This document shows, piece after piece, positions 9,393 to 18,800 of a stretch of DNA of 64,000 bases (within the stretch, counting starts at the first letter, position 1; each line of letters starts with the position of its first letter). The DNA is from Oscillatoriales cyanobacterium (lineage in GTDB: Bacteria; Cyanobacteriota; Cyanobacteriia; Cyanobacteriales; Microcoleaceae). The DNA lies in NCBI GenBank assembly GCA_004292955.1, contig RDXX01000027.1, positions 1-64,000 on the forward strand. The letters are read 5' to 3'. The notes beneath the pieces were generated by a model. That model did no database searches and was not told the DNA's origin. It saw nothing but the letters and a program-made list of their open reading frames with translations. A program made the position numbers and the translations under genes.

Positions 9393-10208
9393 TTAAAGTC
9401 TTCTTTCTACTCTTAACATCCGCCGATATGACAGCCATCCGCCTGCGATCATCGAAATAGCAAATATGAATAAAAACCAGAAGTGCGATTCAATATCCGC
9501 AAAATCTTTGCCGTTAGCCCACACGCCTATCAGCGCTTCGTTCATATGATAAATCGGATTGTACTGGGCGAGATCCAGCAGGGTTTTGGGGAACAGCGCA
9601 GTTGGCAAAAATGCACCTCCTAAAATCAACAAAGGAACGCCGAAAGCGGCTACTAGCGAGTTGACATCTTCCGTGCGCCTCGCAAACTGCGTCCCCAGAA
9701 TAAAGCCAACTCCTACGTAGGATACAATGCTGAGTAGAATAATCGCGCATCCTAACAGAATAGATCCTTGAAATTGTGCTCCCAAACACGCTGCGATCGT
9801 GTATACTAAAAGTACCTGACCGATGCCGATCGCACTGTGAGCCAGAAAAATTCCTAAAAAGTAGGAAGTGCCACTCAGGGGGGAAACAAATAAGCGCTTG
9901 AGAGTATGCTGTTCTCGCTCTGAGACTACCGTGGCTACACTGCCGCCGAGACAGCTAAAAAATAAAGCGGCTCCTACTAAACTTGCAGGTGCAGCACTTT
10001 CAAAGGCTTTGGCTGTGGTGAGATTGGCGCGTTCTTTTAAAATTAAACCATTGATTAGCAAGATAGAAATTGGAAAAATACTCCACAAGACTAAGCTGCG
10101 CCGCCGCCTTCCCAATTCAATTAAAATTCGCTGCGCTACTGCGAGGGTTTCATACCAGTATTTCATAGGGATTGTGTTAGCATTGTAAGAATTGGAAATT
10201 GACATCAA
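9393..10208 (-). CDS. ABC-2 type transporter permease
   Basis: 271 residues. Six predicted membrane segments: SLVLWSIFPISILLINGLIL, SLVGAALFFSCLGGSVATVV, GIFLAHSAIGIGQVLLVYTI, ILLGCAIILLSIVSYVGVGF, LVAAFGVPLLILGGAFLPTA and FWFLFIFAISMIAGGWLSY. The VSEREQHTLKRLFVSPLSG loop is typical of ABC2_membrane permeases. First gene of the operon with the ATPase at 8439-9338. An internal Met before KYWYETLAVAQRILIEL may be the true start, since the first 14 residues look unconserved. Confidence 0.88.
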   Translation of the reverse strand: MMSISNSYNANTIPMKYWYETLAVAQRILIELGRRRRSLVLWSIFPISILLINGLILKERANLTTAKAFESAAPASLVGAALFFSCLGGSVATVVSEREQHTLKRLFVSPLSGTSYFLGIFLAHSAIGIGQVLLVYTIAACLGAQFQGSILLGCAIILLSIVSYVGVGFILGTQFARRTEDVNSLVAAFGVPLLILGGAFLPTALFPKTLLDLAQYNPIYHMNEALIGVWANGKDFADIESHFWFLFIFAISMIAGGWLSYRRMLRVERRL

Positions 10209-10228
10209 GTCCGAAAAGAATCAACACA

Positions 10229-10352
10229 ATCAAATTGGTTCGTAGTGAGGAATTTAGTCCGCATCAATCCGAGGACTCGCATTCCGAACGATCAAATTGG
10301 TTCGTAGTGAGGAATTTAGTCCGCATCAATCCGAGGACTCGCATTCCGAACG
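10229..10352. repeat. Two perfect tandem copies of a 62-bp unit
   Basis: Units 10229-10290 and 10291-10352, each starting ATCAAATTGGTTCGTAGTGA and containing GAGGAATTTAGTCC and CCGAGGACTCGCATTCCGAA. Identical by eye, hence a recent duplication. It lies upstream of the ABC operon and shares the GGTTCGTAGT start with the repeats at 20621-20733. Confidence 0.85.
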
Positions 10353-10458
10353 ATCAAACCTTCTTGATGGCATTGAATTTACCGGAAATTATATGATTAT
10401 TGATAATAACGCCACGGCATATTATACCATAGAAATACTAAGAATGTTAAATTTCAAT

Positions 10459-10484
10459 AAAAAACCCGCCCGCGCGGGTTTTGT
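10459..10484. terminator. Rho-independent-like terminator
   Basis: AAAACCCGC / GCGGGTTTT stem with a short CCGC-rich loop, flanked by A-run and T-run, so it can act on either strand. It lies downstream of the minus-strand gene ending at 10531. Confidence 0.6.
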
Positions 10485-10530
10485 GATTTGACCAGACTAG
10501 GTTTTAAATTTTCGGTGTCTGTCGCTGCGC

Positions 10531-11583
10531 TCATTTAATACTAAAGTTCGTACCTCTGTAACATCCTTGAAAAGAAGTTAAACTTGTACGGTTTGTCTGT
10601 TCGAGTTTAGTCACGAGGGAGGGAGTATTACTTTCAGGATTTGTACCCCACTTGTAAATAAAGTCGCCGATGTAGTTTCCGGTTGCTTCGTAGCTGTGCA
10701 CTTGTATCGGAATTCCCGAAACTCCTGAAACTGTTTGGTTGTTGTATCCGTTAACAATGATTTTCTCGATAACTGCTCCGGGTTCTACAGTCACGTTCCA
10801 GTTGACTGGTTCGTAGGCCGAAAGTGCAAGTATTATTGGCTTGTTGCGGCGTTCTACTTTGACTTGGATAGCACTTTTCGACAAATTTGCCTTCCCGTGT
10901 TCGGCATTAGCTTCGTAAACACCAATCAAATGAAGTTCTTTGTCTCCGGTTGACGAACCAACATAGGCTGAAAAATCGTCGGAACCGCCAATCCCGCAGT
11001 TGGCGGCCGAACTAATGGGGGAAGTAAAAGTTGTTTTTTCGGCGAGTTTCTGCTGCACCGTCGGGACTACCCACCAACCGGTTCCGACTCCTAAAGCACC
11101 TATTAAAGCAGCGGCAATTCCGAAAGGAATGACGTTTGTGAGGTGGCGAAAGGCGGTTGTTGCAGTTACTTGGGCTCGGGTTTGCTGCCAAGTTTCAGCA
11201 GTTTTTCCGGCATTGCCGCCATCTAGACAAGCTAACAAAGCTAAACTTTCCGGCTGTTCGAGCAGACTTTGAACTGCTTTCCCTTCCCCAACGTAGAGAT
11301 TTCGAGTTTCGGTGTCTAACAGCAGCCAGTAGCGATCGCCCTCGCCGAAGTTGTACTCTTGTAGCGCAGGCTGAACTAAATCGTGCTGCAAAAATACCAG
11401 CCAAGCCATGTTATTGCCAGTTCCGACTATTTTGCCGTCGCTGAAAATAAGTTGGTCGATGTCGGGTTCCCACCGCCAAGCTACCCAGCGACTGTCTCCT
11501 CGATAGCCGAGGGATTTTTCGAGTTGCGGATGAGCGGTTATTTCTAAGCGTTGAACTAAGTTTGACACAGTTGGTCTCCTCAA
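10531..11583 (-). CDS. Conserved-type cyanobacterial membrane-anchored protein of unknown function
   Basis: 350 residues. The N-terminal ~135 residues look like a cytoplasmic domain (WVAWRWEPDIDQLIFSDG, LLLDTETRNLYVGEG). One membrane segment follows (about 150-172: VIPFGIAAALIGALGVGTGW), and then a ~170-residue outer part with beta-strand character (LHLIGVYEANAEH, PIILALSAYEPVNWNVTVEPG, IIVNGYNNQTVSGVSG, PIQVHSYEA). Two or more cysteines in the outer part (NCGIGG and QGCYRG) could form a disulfide. I do not recognise a named family. It is transcribed in the same direction as the secreted repeat protein upstream (gap ~80 nt), so the two may be co-expressed at the envelope. A terminator-like hairpin lies at 10459-10484. 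Confidence 0.75.
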   Translation of the reverse strand: MRRPTVSNLVQRLEITAHPQLEKSLGYRGDSRWVAWRWEPDIDQLIFSDGKIVGTGNNMAWLVFLQHDLVQPALQEYNFGEGDRYWLLLDTETRNLYVGEGKAVQSLLEQPESLALLACLDGGNAGKTAETWQQTRAQVTATTAFRHLTNVIPFGIAAALIGALGVGTGWWVVPTVQQKLAEKTTFTSPISSAANCGIGGSDDFSAYVGSSTGDKELHLIGVYEANAEHGKANLSKSAIQVKVERRNKPIILALSAYEPVNWNVTVEPGAVIEKIIVNGYNNQTVSGVSGIPIQVHSYEATGNYIGDFIYKWGTNPESNTPSLVTKLEQTNRTSLTSFQGCYRGTNFSIK

Positions 11584-11662
11584 CTACGCGCGATCGAAGC
11601 TATCCCAAAGGGTAGGGAATCGCTACTTCCAGTCTTAGCTTAACTTATCCGGCGATCGTCCT

Positions 11663-12373
11663 TCAAAAACTACCCGTGCCGTTGCCCGTGGTACTGTTGG
11701 GAGACACATTGTTGCTGGGATTGGTATTCGGCGAAGTTCCCGGATTGAAATTATTCTGTTGATTAGTATTCGGCGAAGTTCCCGGATTGAAATTATTCTG
11801 CTGATTGGTATTCGGCGAAGTTCCCGGATTGGCATTATTGTTGGGAATTGTATTCGGCGAACTTCCTGGATTCAGATTATTCTGCTGATTAGTATTCGGT
11901 GAAGTTCCCGGATTGGCATTGTTGTTGGGATTAGTATTCGGCGAAGTTCCCGGATTGGCGTTGTTGTTGGGATTAGTATTCGGTGCAGTTCCCGGATTTG
12001 CGGGATTTGCGGGATTTGCGGGATTTGCGGTACCAGCAGGAGTAGTTATCGGGGCGCCGGCAGCATCTCTGGTAACGCTGTTGGGGTTCGGGGGGGCTGC
12101 TGGATTAGCTGCATTGGGGTTATTTCCAGGAGCATTGGCTGGGTTGGCGGCTGCGGGAGCAGTGTTTTGGGGAGCAGCGTTGGTGCCGCACAAGCTGACT
12201 AAATCAAAAGTTGTACCGCTTGGGGTTTCGATGAAGCAAACCGGCACATCTACTCGCGGGTTTGAGGCCCTGGGAAACTGGCCCGTTCCGGGCATGGGAC
12301 GGCTAAAGGCGACTTGTGCCATCAATGGAGTCAAGGCAGCCGATAGAGCGGCTGCGAGGCGCAATAATCTCAT
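11663..12373 (-). CDS. Secreted Pro/Asn-rich tandem-repeat protein
   Basis: About 236 residues. Start chosen at 12373 because GAGGAAG lies 7 nt upstream and the protein then begins with a clear signal peptide (MRLLRLAAALSAALTPLMAQ, cleavage probably after VAFS). Residues ~30-65 (VDVPVCFIETPSGTTFDLVSLCG) form a short domain with two Cys seen in small secreted cyanobacterial proteins. The rest is low complexity: NPANPANPG, then six to seven copies of a 14-15-residue unit of the type NPGTSPNTNQQNNL. The DNA carries the matching 42-45-bp tandem repeat. Probably a cell-wall or sheath-associated disordered protein; its function is unknown. The repeat number is likely to vary between strains. Confidence 0.8.
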   Translation of the reverse strand: MRLLRLAAALSAALTPLMAQVAFSRPMPGTGQFPRASNPRVDVPVCFIETPSGTTFDLVSLCGTNAAPQNTAPAAANPANAPGNNPNAANPAAPPNPNSVTRDAAGAPITTPAGTANPANPANPANPGTAPNTNPNNNANPGTSPNTNPNNNANPGTSPNTNQQNNLNPGSSPNTIPNNNANPGTSPNTNQQNNFNPGTSPNTNQQNNFNPGTSPNTNPSNNVSPNSTTGNGTGSF

Positions 12374-12460
12374 CAGCACTTCCTCAAATGTTATATTTAT
12401 TGGATCCACTATGCCTTATAAACTGCCAAGTGTCCTCATTCTGAAAGCCGATCTTTTTTA

Positions 12461-12560
12461 CCAGAAAGAATTGGTTGAAAGCCCGCCCGCCTTCGAGGGA
12501 GACATTAAAATCAGAGTATTCATTACTCCAATACTCAGACTTCTGGGTAGAGGTAGCTCT
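12461..12560. repeat. Dispersed ~100-bp repeat (family R100), copy A
   Basis: Starts CAGAAAGAATTGGTTGAAAG, has ATTAAAATC then AGTATTCATTACTCCAATAC, and ends GGGTAGAGGTAGCTCT. It is followed at once by the TCAACTG array. Related copies are at 19380-19480 and 20915-20996. Confidence 0.8.
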
Positions 12561-12664
12561 CCAACTGTCAACTGTCAACTGTCAACTGTCAACTGTCAAC
12601 TGTCAACTGTCAACTGTCAACTGTCAACTGTCAACTGTCAACTGTCAACTGTCAACTGTCAACA
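12561..12664. repeat. TCAACTG heptamer array (~14 units)
   Basis: Perfect head-to-tail 7-bp repeat (short tandemly repeated repetitive sequence, as known in filamentous cyanobacteria). It overlaps the 3' end of the Uma2-like gene, encoding its last residues LTVDS and stop. Confidence 0.95.
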
Positions 12665-13094
12665 TCTCGCGCACGCAGAAAGTACACTTAGAAAAAGCTG
12701 AGAGCGCCACAGTCGAATCCTCTGACAAAATCATTTGACTCCGGTACCCGTCGTCTGAGGGTTCTCGAAATACATGAAGCTGGCGTTCGTGGATATCTAG
12801 CACCCAAAAATCGTCAATCTGCGATGCAGCATAGATATCTCCTTGAGTCTCGCAGTCATTTTGAAGCGTACCATCGACTATTTCGATCAGCAGATATATC
12901 TCCGAGGCGATGGGATGGCGGTCAGTATAGCGCAGGGCGTCTGGCATCACAACTGCGATCGACGGTTTTGCTTGGGCATCGCCTAACTGAATTGGTAGCT
13001 CCACCCGCACTAAAACCTCATCTCCTAACAGCTTTTCCAGCAACTTCTGAATAAGTACAATCGCTGTAGCATAATCGGTTCCCTGTATTTTCAT
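12645..13094 (-). CDS. Uma2 family protein, short form
   Basis: 149 residues, versus ~190 for the other Uma2 proteins here. It has the C-terminal Uma2 (PD-(D/E)XK-like) half: IYLLIEIVDGTLQND, YAASQIDDFWVLDIHERQLHVFREPSDDGY. The usual N-terminal RYELIDGEI segment is missing, and the usual Lys in the D.T..D...K..YA motif is not evident (NDCETQGDIYAA), so it may be catalytically dead. Its last codons lie in the TCAACTG array, which suggests array insertion or expansion altered its C-terminus. Function of Uma2 proteins is poorly known (predicted nuclease fold). Confidence 0.6.
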   Translation of the reverse strand: MKIQGTDYATAIVLIQKLLEKLLGDEVLVRVELPIQLGDAQAKPSIAVVMPDALRYTDRHPIASEIYLLIEIVDGTLQNDCETQGDIYAASQIDDFWVLDIHERQLHVFREPSDDGYRSQMILSEDSTVALSAFSKCTFCVREMLTVDS

Positions 13095-13259
13095 TTTTTT
13101 GACAATCAGTCCTGCAACTAATTTTACTTATTGTGAGTTTAATATTTTAGTCGATCGTACCTAATAATCTTCCACGCATATCAAAGGAGCAGATAGCCGG
13201 GGAGTGGGAGATTGGGAGAGGGGGAGAGGGCGAAAATCTTCATTCTTTATTCTTTTTTT

Positions 13260-13301
13260 TGTCAACTGTCAACTGTCAACTGTCAACTGTCAACTGTCAA
13301 C
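13260..13301. repeat. TCAACTG heptamer array (~6 units)
   Basis: GTCAACTGTCAACTG repeated, just after the 3' end of the OppB-like gene (stop near 13313, minus strand). It is preceded by an AT-rich TTCTTTATTCTTTTTTTT stretch. Confidence 0.95.
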
Positions 13302-13312
13302 TCTTCCTTCAT

Positions 13313-14338
13313 TTAGTATCTAATTCGCGGGTCAATGTAAGCATTTAAAATATCAATTACAATACTAGCAATTACTACAATTCCCGCAAAAAACACCACA
13401 ATACCTTGAACAGTTGGATAATCTCGCAAGCTAATCGCTTCATAAAGACGATTTGCCAGCCCCGGCCAAGAAAAAGTAACCTCAGTTAAAATAGCACCAC
13501 CCAACAGTGCAGCAAAAGTCAGTCCCAAGACAGTAATTACCGGAATCAGCGCATTTTTGAGAGCGTGAGCCCATAAAATTTGCAATTCAGGAATTCCGCG
13601 AGCTCTAGCTGCTTCAACATAATCTGCTTGCAAAGTTTGCTTCAGATTCACCCTGACAATTCGCTCAAAAATGCCACTCAAAAGAATGCCCAGCGTCAAA
13701 CTCGGGAGTGCCAAATAATGCAAACTTGTGAAAAACTGACCGGGGTTAGCGCTCAAGAGACTGTCTACAGTGTACAGTCCCGTGTAGCCTTGGGGAGCTG
13801 GGAATGTTACCGGAAACCGAGTTCCCAACGGAAACCAGCCCAACTGTACGGCGAAAATCAACTGCAAAACCATGCCAGCCCAAAAAGCCGGCAGCGAGTA
13901 AGTAATAATCCCAAACAAACGGCCTGCTGCATCGAAAATAGTGTTGGGGCGGGATGCCGCCAGGGAACCGATACTGATGCCGACAATTAAAGCTATGGCC
14001 ATGCTACAAACTGCTAATTCGACTGTCGCGGGGAAATAGTCTCCGATAATTTGCCAGACGGTTTGGCCGCGAGTGGTGATGGAGGTTCCCAAGTCGAAGC
14101 CCAGCAAGTCTTTCATGTATTTTAGATATTGCTCCCACAGGGGTGCGTCGAGGCCTAGTTGGGTTCGCATTGCTGCTTTGGCGGCGGCGGGTGCTCGCGA
14201 GCCGAGAATGGCATCTATGGGGTCGCCCGGAGTGGCCCGGAGTAACAAAAATACTGCTGTGGTGATTGTCCACAACATTAGGGGTGCGAGTAGCAAGCGG
14301 ACAAAAATATAAGATTGCAGGGCTTTTGAACGAGACAT
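13313..14338 (-). CDS. Peptide/nickel-type ABC transporter permease (DppB/OppB family)
   Basis: 341 residues. N-terminal segment [28 protein letters not shown] is diagnostic of OppB/DppB permeases, followed by the ~40-residue loop with [26 protein letters not shown] and five more membrane segments. The EAA loop is [23 protein letters not shown] (about 235-257), and IDPRIRY is the usual C-terminus. It works with an OppC-like permease, two ATPases and a solute-binding protein in the uptake of peptides or other solutes. The OppC-like partner is at 19527-20594 on the same strand, but 5 kb away beyond a plus-strand kinase; no binding protein or ATPase is in the window. The leader directly before the ATG consists of TTCCCAA heptamers, with no Shine-Dalgarno sequence. 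Confidence 0.92.
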   Translation of the reverse strand: MSRSKALQSYIFVRLLLAPLMLWTITTAVFLLLRATPGDPIDAILGSRAPAAAKAAMRTQLGLDAPLWEQYLKYMKDLLGFDLGTSITTRGQTVWQIIGDYFPATVELAVCSMAIALIVGISIGSLAASRPNTIFDAAGRLFGIITYSLPAFWAGMVLQLIFAVQLGWFPLGTRFPVTFPAPQGYTGLYTVDSLLSANPGQFFTSLHYLALPSLTLGILLSGIFERIVRVNLKQTLQADYVEAARARGIPELQILWAHALKNALIPVITVLGLTFAALLGGAILTEVTFSWPGLANRLYEAISLRDYPTVQGIVVFFAGIVVIASIVIDILNAYIDPRIRY

Positions 14339-14339
14339 A

Positions 14340-14391
14340 GGAATTGGGAATTGGGAATTGGGAATTGGGAATTGGGAATTGGGAATTGGGA
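14340..14391. repeat. TTGGGAA heptamer array (~7 units)
   Basis: GGAATTGGGAATTGGGAATT... runs directly up to the start codon (14338) of the OppB-like gene and so forms its 5' leader. Confidence 0.95.
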
Positions 14392-14445
14392 TTTGATTTT
14401 AGTGATTGTCGATCGACTTTTTGCCAATTCCAGATTTTCCGATTG

Positions 14446-14570
14446 CGAGCATCTGCATGGTGCTTTTATATTATTGCTGTCCCCGCTCGCGTATTGTATA
14501 AGAGAGCAGGGACGATCGCACTCAAACAAAAAAAGGCTTTTTACGAAAATGAGATGCTTCCTTCCTATTC
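14446..14570. mobile_element. MITE family C, probable degenerate copy
   Basis: Left CGAGCATCT and right AAAATGAGATGCTTCC resemble the ends of the element at 15432-15548. The interior has GTCCCCGCTCGCGTATTGTATA and GAGCAGGGACGATCGCAC, a hairpin also seen at 20773-20827. The right end reaches the stop region of the next gene. Confidence 0.45.
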
Positions 14571-14909
14571 GCCCAGTAGCGATTCAAATGCAGCTTGCAA
14601 AGACTTGATATCGCCTACTCTGGCTACTAACAAGTTTTCGCTGCCGGCATCCTGCAATCTATCCTTCCAATACTGGATGCTATCCGAGTTGTTCATCCAG
14701 AAACTAATCACGGTATTTACAACTCGATCGACATCCCAGCCGCGATAGGGAGAAATTATCTCTACCGATGCTACAAAAGAATCGAGAGTACACTTTCGGT
14801 TTCCCAAGTATTCTACACCTGACGGCTGCTGTTGTTGCAGTAATTCCTGCTGCTGGTTAAAAAACGTTAAAGTTGGAGATACGCCCAGGATTTCAAATGT
14901 ATAGCTCAT
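14565..14909 (-). CDS. Small conserved-looking cyanobacterial protein, unknown function
   Basis: 114 residues starting [20 protein letters not shown]. The start at 14909 is preferred because GGGAGGATAAC lies directly upstream; the longer reading frame to 15047 adds residues encoded by unconserved noncoding-looking DNA. The sequence is soluble, with [20 protein letters not shown], then [19 protein letters not shown] and a C-terminal amphipathic helix ([11 protein letters not shown]). I recall proteins of this type in Oscillatoriales but know no function. It stands alone upstream of the OppB-like gene. Confidence 0.7.
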   Translation of the reverse strand: MSYTFEILGVSPTLTFFNQQQELLQQQQPSGVEYLGNRKCTLDSFVASVEIISPYRGWDVDRVVNTVISFWMNNSDSIQYWKDRLQDAGSENLLVARVGDIKSLQAAFESLLGE

Positions 14910-15087
14910 GTTATCCTCCCGAAGTATTATTTTGCTCAAAGGTCGATCGCGTAGCGGGGCGTAAGCCATTGTCCACAAAAGCCAAAAACACTTGACATTA
15001 CGCAAAAATAGGTACACATGGCCGAGGCTCATGGAGGTCGCACCCAAAATTTTAGACTCCTGTTCAACCTCCTCGATCGAGGCGAGT

Positions 15088-15120
15088 AAATCTAAAATCT
15101 AAAATCTAAAATCTAAAATC
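15088..15120. repeat. AAATCTA heptamer array (~4 units)
   Basis: TAAATCTAAAATCTAAAATC... in the intergenic space upstream of the small protein gene. Confidence 0.85.
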
Positions 15121-15431
15121 GAGTGACGTTGCTGCCCTCGATGCACCACAAGATCCTTTAATTACAGTCTTGGCGTGCGATCGCGCTTTTGCCCGCTTAT
15201 TCTATGAATAGCAAATTTTTTAACAGTCTGGTGTCAAATAACTTACATTTTTGACATCCCCCAGCCATTGAAAATTCTAATCTGATTTTGATTGAGCAGG
15301 GGTAACGCGGGCCACCTGCACCTGGAGAAAGCGATCCGATTTTAGATTAAAGATTTTAGAATTGGGAATGACTGATGAATTAAGGAGTTGTATGCTTTTT
15401 TGACCTGGTGTGAGTTTTGGGGCTGGAGTTC

Positions 15432-15548
15432 GGGAGCATCTCATTTTTGTAAAAAGAATTTTTTTATAGTGCGAACTCGTATAGCTCGCGTATTATACGA
15501 TACGCGAGCTCCCGACAGCACTATTAAATGCAAAACAGAGATGCTCCC
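15432..15548. mobile_element. MITE family C, complete copy
   Basis: 117 bp with terminal inverted repeats GGGAGCATCTCATTTTTG and (reverse complement) GGGAGCATCTCTGTTTTGC. The inner palindrome ATAGTGCGAACTCGTATAGC / ACGCGAGCTCCCGACAGCACT is typical of a folded noncoding element. It has no ORF. The stretch 15121-15640 otherwise shows nothing I can name. Confidence 0.7.
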
Positions 15549-15688
15549 TTGGAGTTCTCGATCGCGATCGCCAGATTCAGGAAAGTAGTACCATGATTAA
15601 TATTACAATTTTTTTACAGTAGTGCTTGAAACCTCAGCGAAGTTTTGACCGGGCGGCTACCCCAATTCAATATTGCTGTGGGACTTTG

Positions 15689-15795
15689 TATAGCGGTTCT
15701 CACAAAGATGAGGTACGTTGTTGGGCTTCAGCCCTCTTGGTTTCAGTGGTTATATAACCTGTCAGTCATACCTCACCTTTTTGAGAAAGGCTATA
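15689..15795 (+). mobile_element. MITE family A, copy 3 (complete, 107 bp)
   Basis: Ends TATAGCGGTTCTCACAAAGA and (reverse complement) TATAGCCTTTCTCAAAAAGG, an imperfect ~27-bp terminal inverted repeat. The core TTGGTTTCAGTGGTTATATA is shared with copy 1. It reads through in frame with the kinase downstream and so creates a false N-terminal extension. Confidence 0.85.
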
Positions 15796-15866
15796 ACTTA
15801 TACTATCTAGGGCATCTTGGAAACGACAAACGATACGCAAACCTCGTAGGTGTCAGAATAATATTG

Positions 15867-18800
15867 ATGTTATTGAAAACTCTGAGCCGTCGTCTGATGA
15901 AAAGCTCGCCCAAGATGTCACTGAGCCTCGTCTTGCTGATGCCGCTGGTGGTGCAAATCTCCGTAGCAGTCGGCGTCACTGGATGGCTGTCTTTTCGCAA
16001 CGGCCAGAAAGCCGTCAATGACCTTGCTACCAGGTTGAGCTTGGAAGTCGCAGCGAGGACTAAAGAAAATTTCCGCAGTTTTGGAGAGGTGTCTCACCTG
16101 TTCCTGCAAATGAATAATGCTGCGATCGCCTCTGGAAACCTAGACCCTGATGACTTCCCCAACTTAGAGCGCTTTTTTTGGAATCAGACCAAGCTGAGCG
16201 ATCGCACTACAACCATCTACTACGGCGACGAACAGGGCAAATTCCTCTTGCTCAAACGCGAAGCAGATGAATTAGTATACATCAGAGACGAATCAACTGC
16301 TCCCAACCGCCAAATTTATCGCCTCGACAGCAAAGGAAACCGCACTGAGCTAATCAAAACCGCCCCCTACGACCCCCGTACTAGACCGTGGTATCAAGCT
16401 GCCAAACAGGCAGAAAAAGCCACCTGGTCTCCGATCTACGTCTTCACTGCCTCGCCAGTTCTCGGCATTACGCCGGTGATGCCTATTTACACTGAAACAG
16501 GAAAACTGCGGGGGGTATTGGCAATTGACCTGACTCTTTCTCAAATCAGCGATTTTCTCAAAAGTATCAAAATTAGCCCGTCAGGAGAAGTTTTTGCGAT
16601 CGAGCGCAGCGGGGAAATAGTCGCCAGTTCCACAGATGAATTGCCGTTTATCACTGACAACAAAGGACAAAAACGGCTGTTGGCAACACAGAGCAAAAAT
16701 TTGCTAATTCGATCGGCTTCCACATACTTGCAAACACGATTTGGCAGTTTTGAAGAAATTGACAGCCAAGGACAGTTTAGCTTCGATATAAAAGGCAAAC
16801 GTCAATTCATTACGGTCGCTCCCCTGCGAGACGGCCGCGGTCTCGATTGGCTGATTGTCGTAGCAATCCCGGAAGCAGACTTTATGGAGCAAATTAACGC
16901 CAACACTCGCACAACTATTTTATTGTGCTTTTTTGCCTTCATACTGGCGATCGTCCTGGGAATTTTCACATCTCGCTGGGTTGTCACACCAATTACCCGA
17001 TTGCTGGAAGCTTCCAAAGCTTTAACAAAAATGTCCGAAGCTGCCGACTTCACCTCCGCCGAATTAGACGGCGAAGTCGAAGTCAAAGGCGTCAATGAAC
17101 TCGGCGTCCTGGCTCAGTCTTTCAACCAGATGGCCAGACAATTGCGATCGTCTTTTGTAGCCCTAGAACGAACCAACTCCAGTTTAGAACAGCGAGTAGC
17201 AGAGCGGACTGCCGAACTCGAAGCCACCGAAGCAGAATTGCGGGCTTTGTTTGCAGCCATGAACGAATTAATTGTAGTTGTGGATGCCACCGGTCGCTAT
17301 TTGAAAATCGCGCCCACAAATATGTCGCTGCTCTACAAACCAGCAGCAGAATTAGTTGGTAAAACTATCGGAGAGCTGTTCCCGCAAGCTACAGCAGACA
17401 ATTTTCTCAACCACATTCGAGCAGCCTTAGATAGTCAGCAAACAGTTAGCATCGAGTACGATTTAACCATTAACGACCGCGAAATTTGTTTTGCCGCCAG
17501 CATTTCGCCGCTTTCAGAAGAATCCGTAATTTGGGTGGCTCGCGACATTACCGAACAGAAGCGAGCCGAATCAGTGCGGCGGATGAGGCAAAAACAATTG
17601 CTCAAACAAAATACGGTTTTGCTAGAATTGGCAAGAAATAAAGCGCTATATCGAGGCGATTTGCAAGTAGCTTTAAGAGAAATCACCGAAGCGGCGGCTC
17701 ATACCCTAGACGCAGAAGCAGCCGGAGCGTGGTTGTACGATGAAAGCCGATCTAAATTGCAATGTCTAGACCAATTTCACCGCAGCAACGGCGAGCATTC
17801 CCAAGGTGCCGAACTCGCAGCACCAGACTATCCAGCTTATTTTAAAGCTTTGGAAGAAGACCGGACGATCGCAGCCGACGACGCTCTCTCAGATATCAGA
17901 ACCAGAGAATTGGTATCATCTTACTTTGCAGAAGGCGGCACCACATCCACATTGGATGCGCCGGTGCGATTGGGAGGACATACAGTTGGAGTCCTCTGTA
18001 TCGAACAGGTGGGAAGTGCTCGCCACTGGACAGTAGAAGAACAAAATTTTGCTGCTTCCCTCGCAGATTTGGTATCATTGGCGATCGAAGCCAGCGATCG
18101 CGATCGGACACAAAACGCCCTGCGTCAAGCAGAACAAAAATACCGCAGCATCTTTGAAAACGCAGTCGAAGGCATTTTTCAAACCACCCCCGAAGGTCGC
18201 TTCTTGAGCGTAAATCCATCCTTAGCCCGCATCTACGGCTACGCCACTCCCGAAGAATTGACATCAAATCTCACCAACATCAGACAGCAAACTTACGTCA
18301 ATCCTCAACAACGCGAGAAGTTTATGCGAGTGATGAAAGAATCTGGACAAATTTCGGGGTTTGAGTCAGAAGTTTACCGCGTTGACGGCAGCATAATTTG
18401 GATTTCCGAAAGCGCCCGTGCAGTGTGCGACACGCGCGGTGAGGTAATCTACTATGAAGGTAGTGTCGAGGATATTAGCGATCGTAAAGTCTTTGAATCC
18501 GCCTTGCAACTCGCCCTAGAAGCAGCCGAAGCAGCCTCCACCGCAAAAAGCGCATTTTTAGCAAACATGAGCCACGAACTGCGGACGCCCCTCAATGCCA
18601 TCATCGGCTACAGCGAAATGCTCCAAGAAGAAACCGAAGAATCCGGCTACAATGAACTCACCCCAGACTTAGACAAAATCCGCACATCCGGCCGACACTT
18701 GCTATCGCTAATAAACGACATTCTCGACATTTCTAAAATCGAAGCCGGTCGCATGGATCTCTACTTAGAAACCTTCGACATCGCCACCTTAATTGAAGAA

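Noticed and set aside
12561-12664. CRISPR array
   Set aside because: Contiguous 7-bp tandem repeats with no spacers; the same holds for the other heptamer arrays. No cas gene in the window.
11913-12701. Plus-strand open frame of 262 codons
   Set aside because: Antisense to the Pro/Asn repeat protein and running into the TCAACTG array; composition follows from the repeats.
15645-15866. N-terminal extension of the Cache kinase
   Set aside because: Encoded mostly by a MITE and flanking noncoding DNA; the membrane segment expected at the N-terminus begins after 15867.
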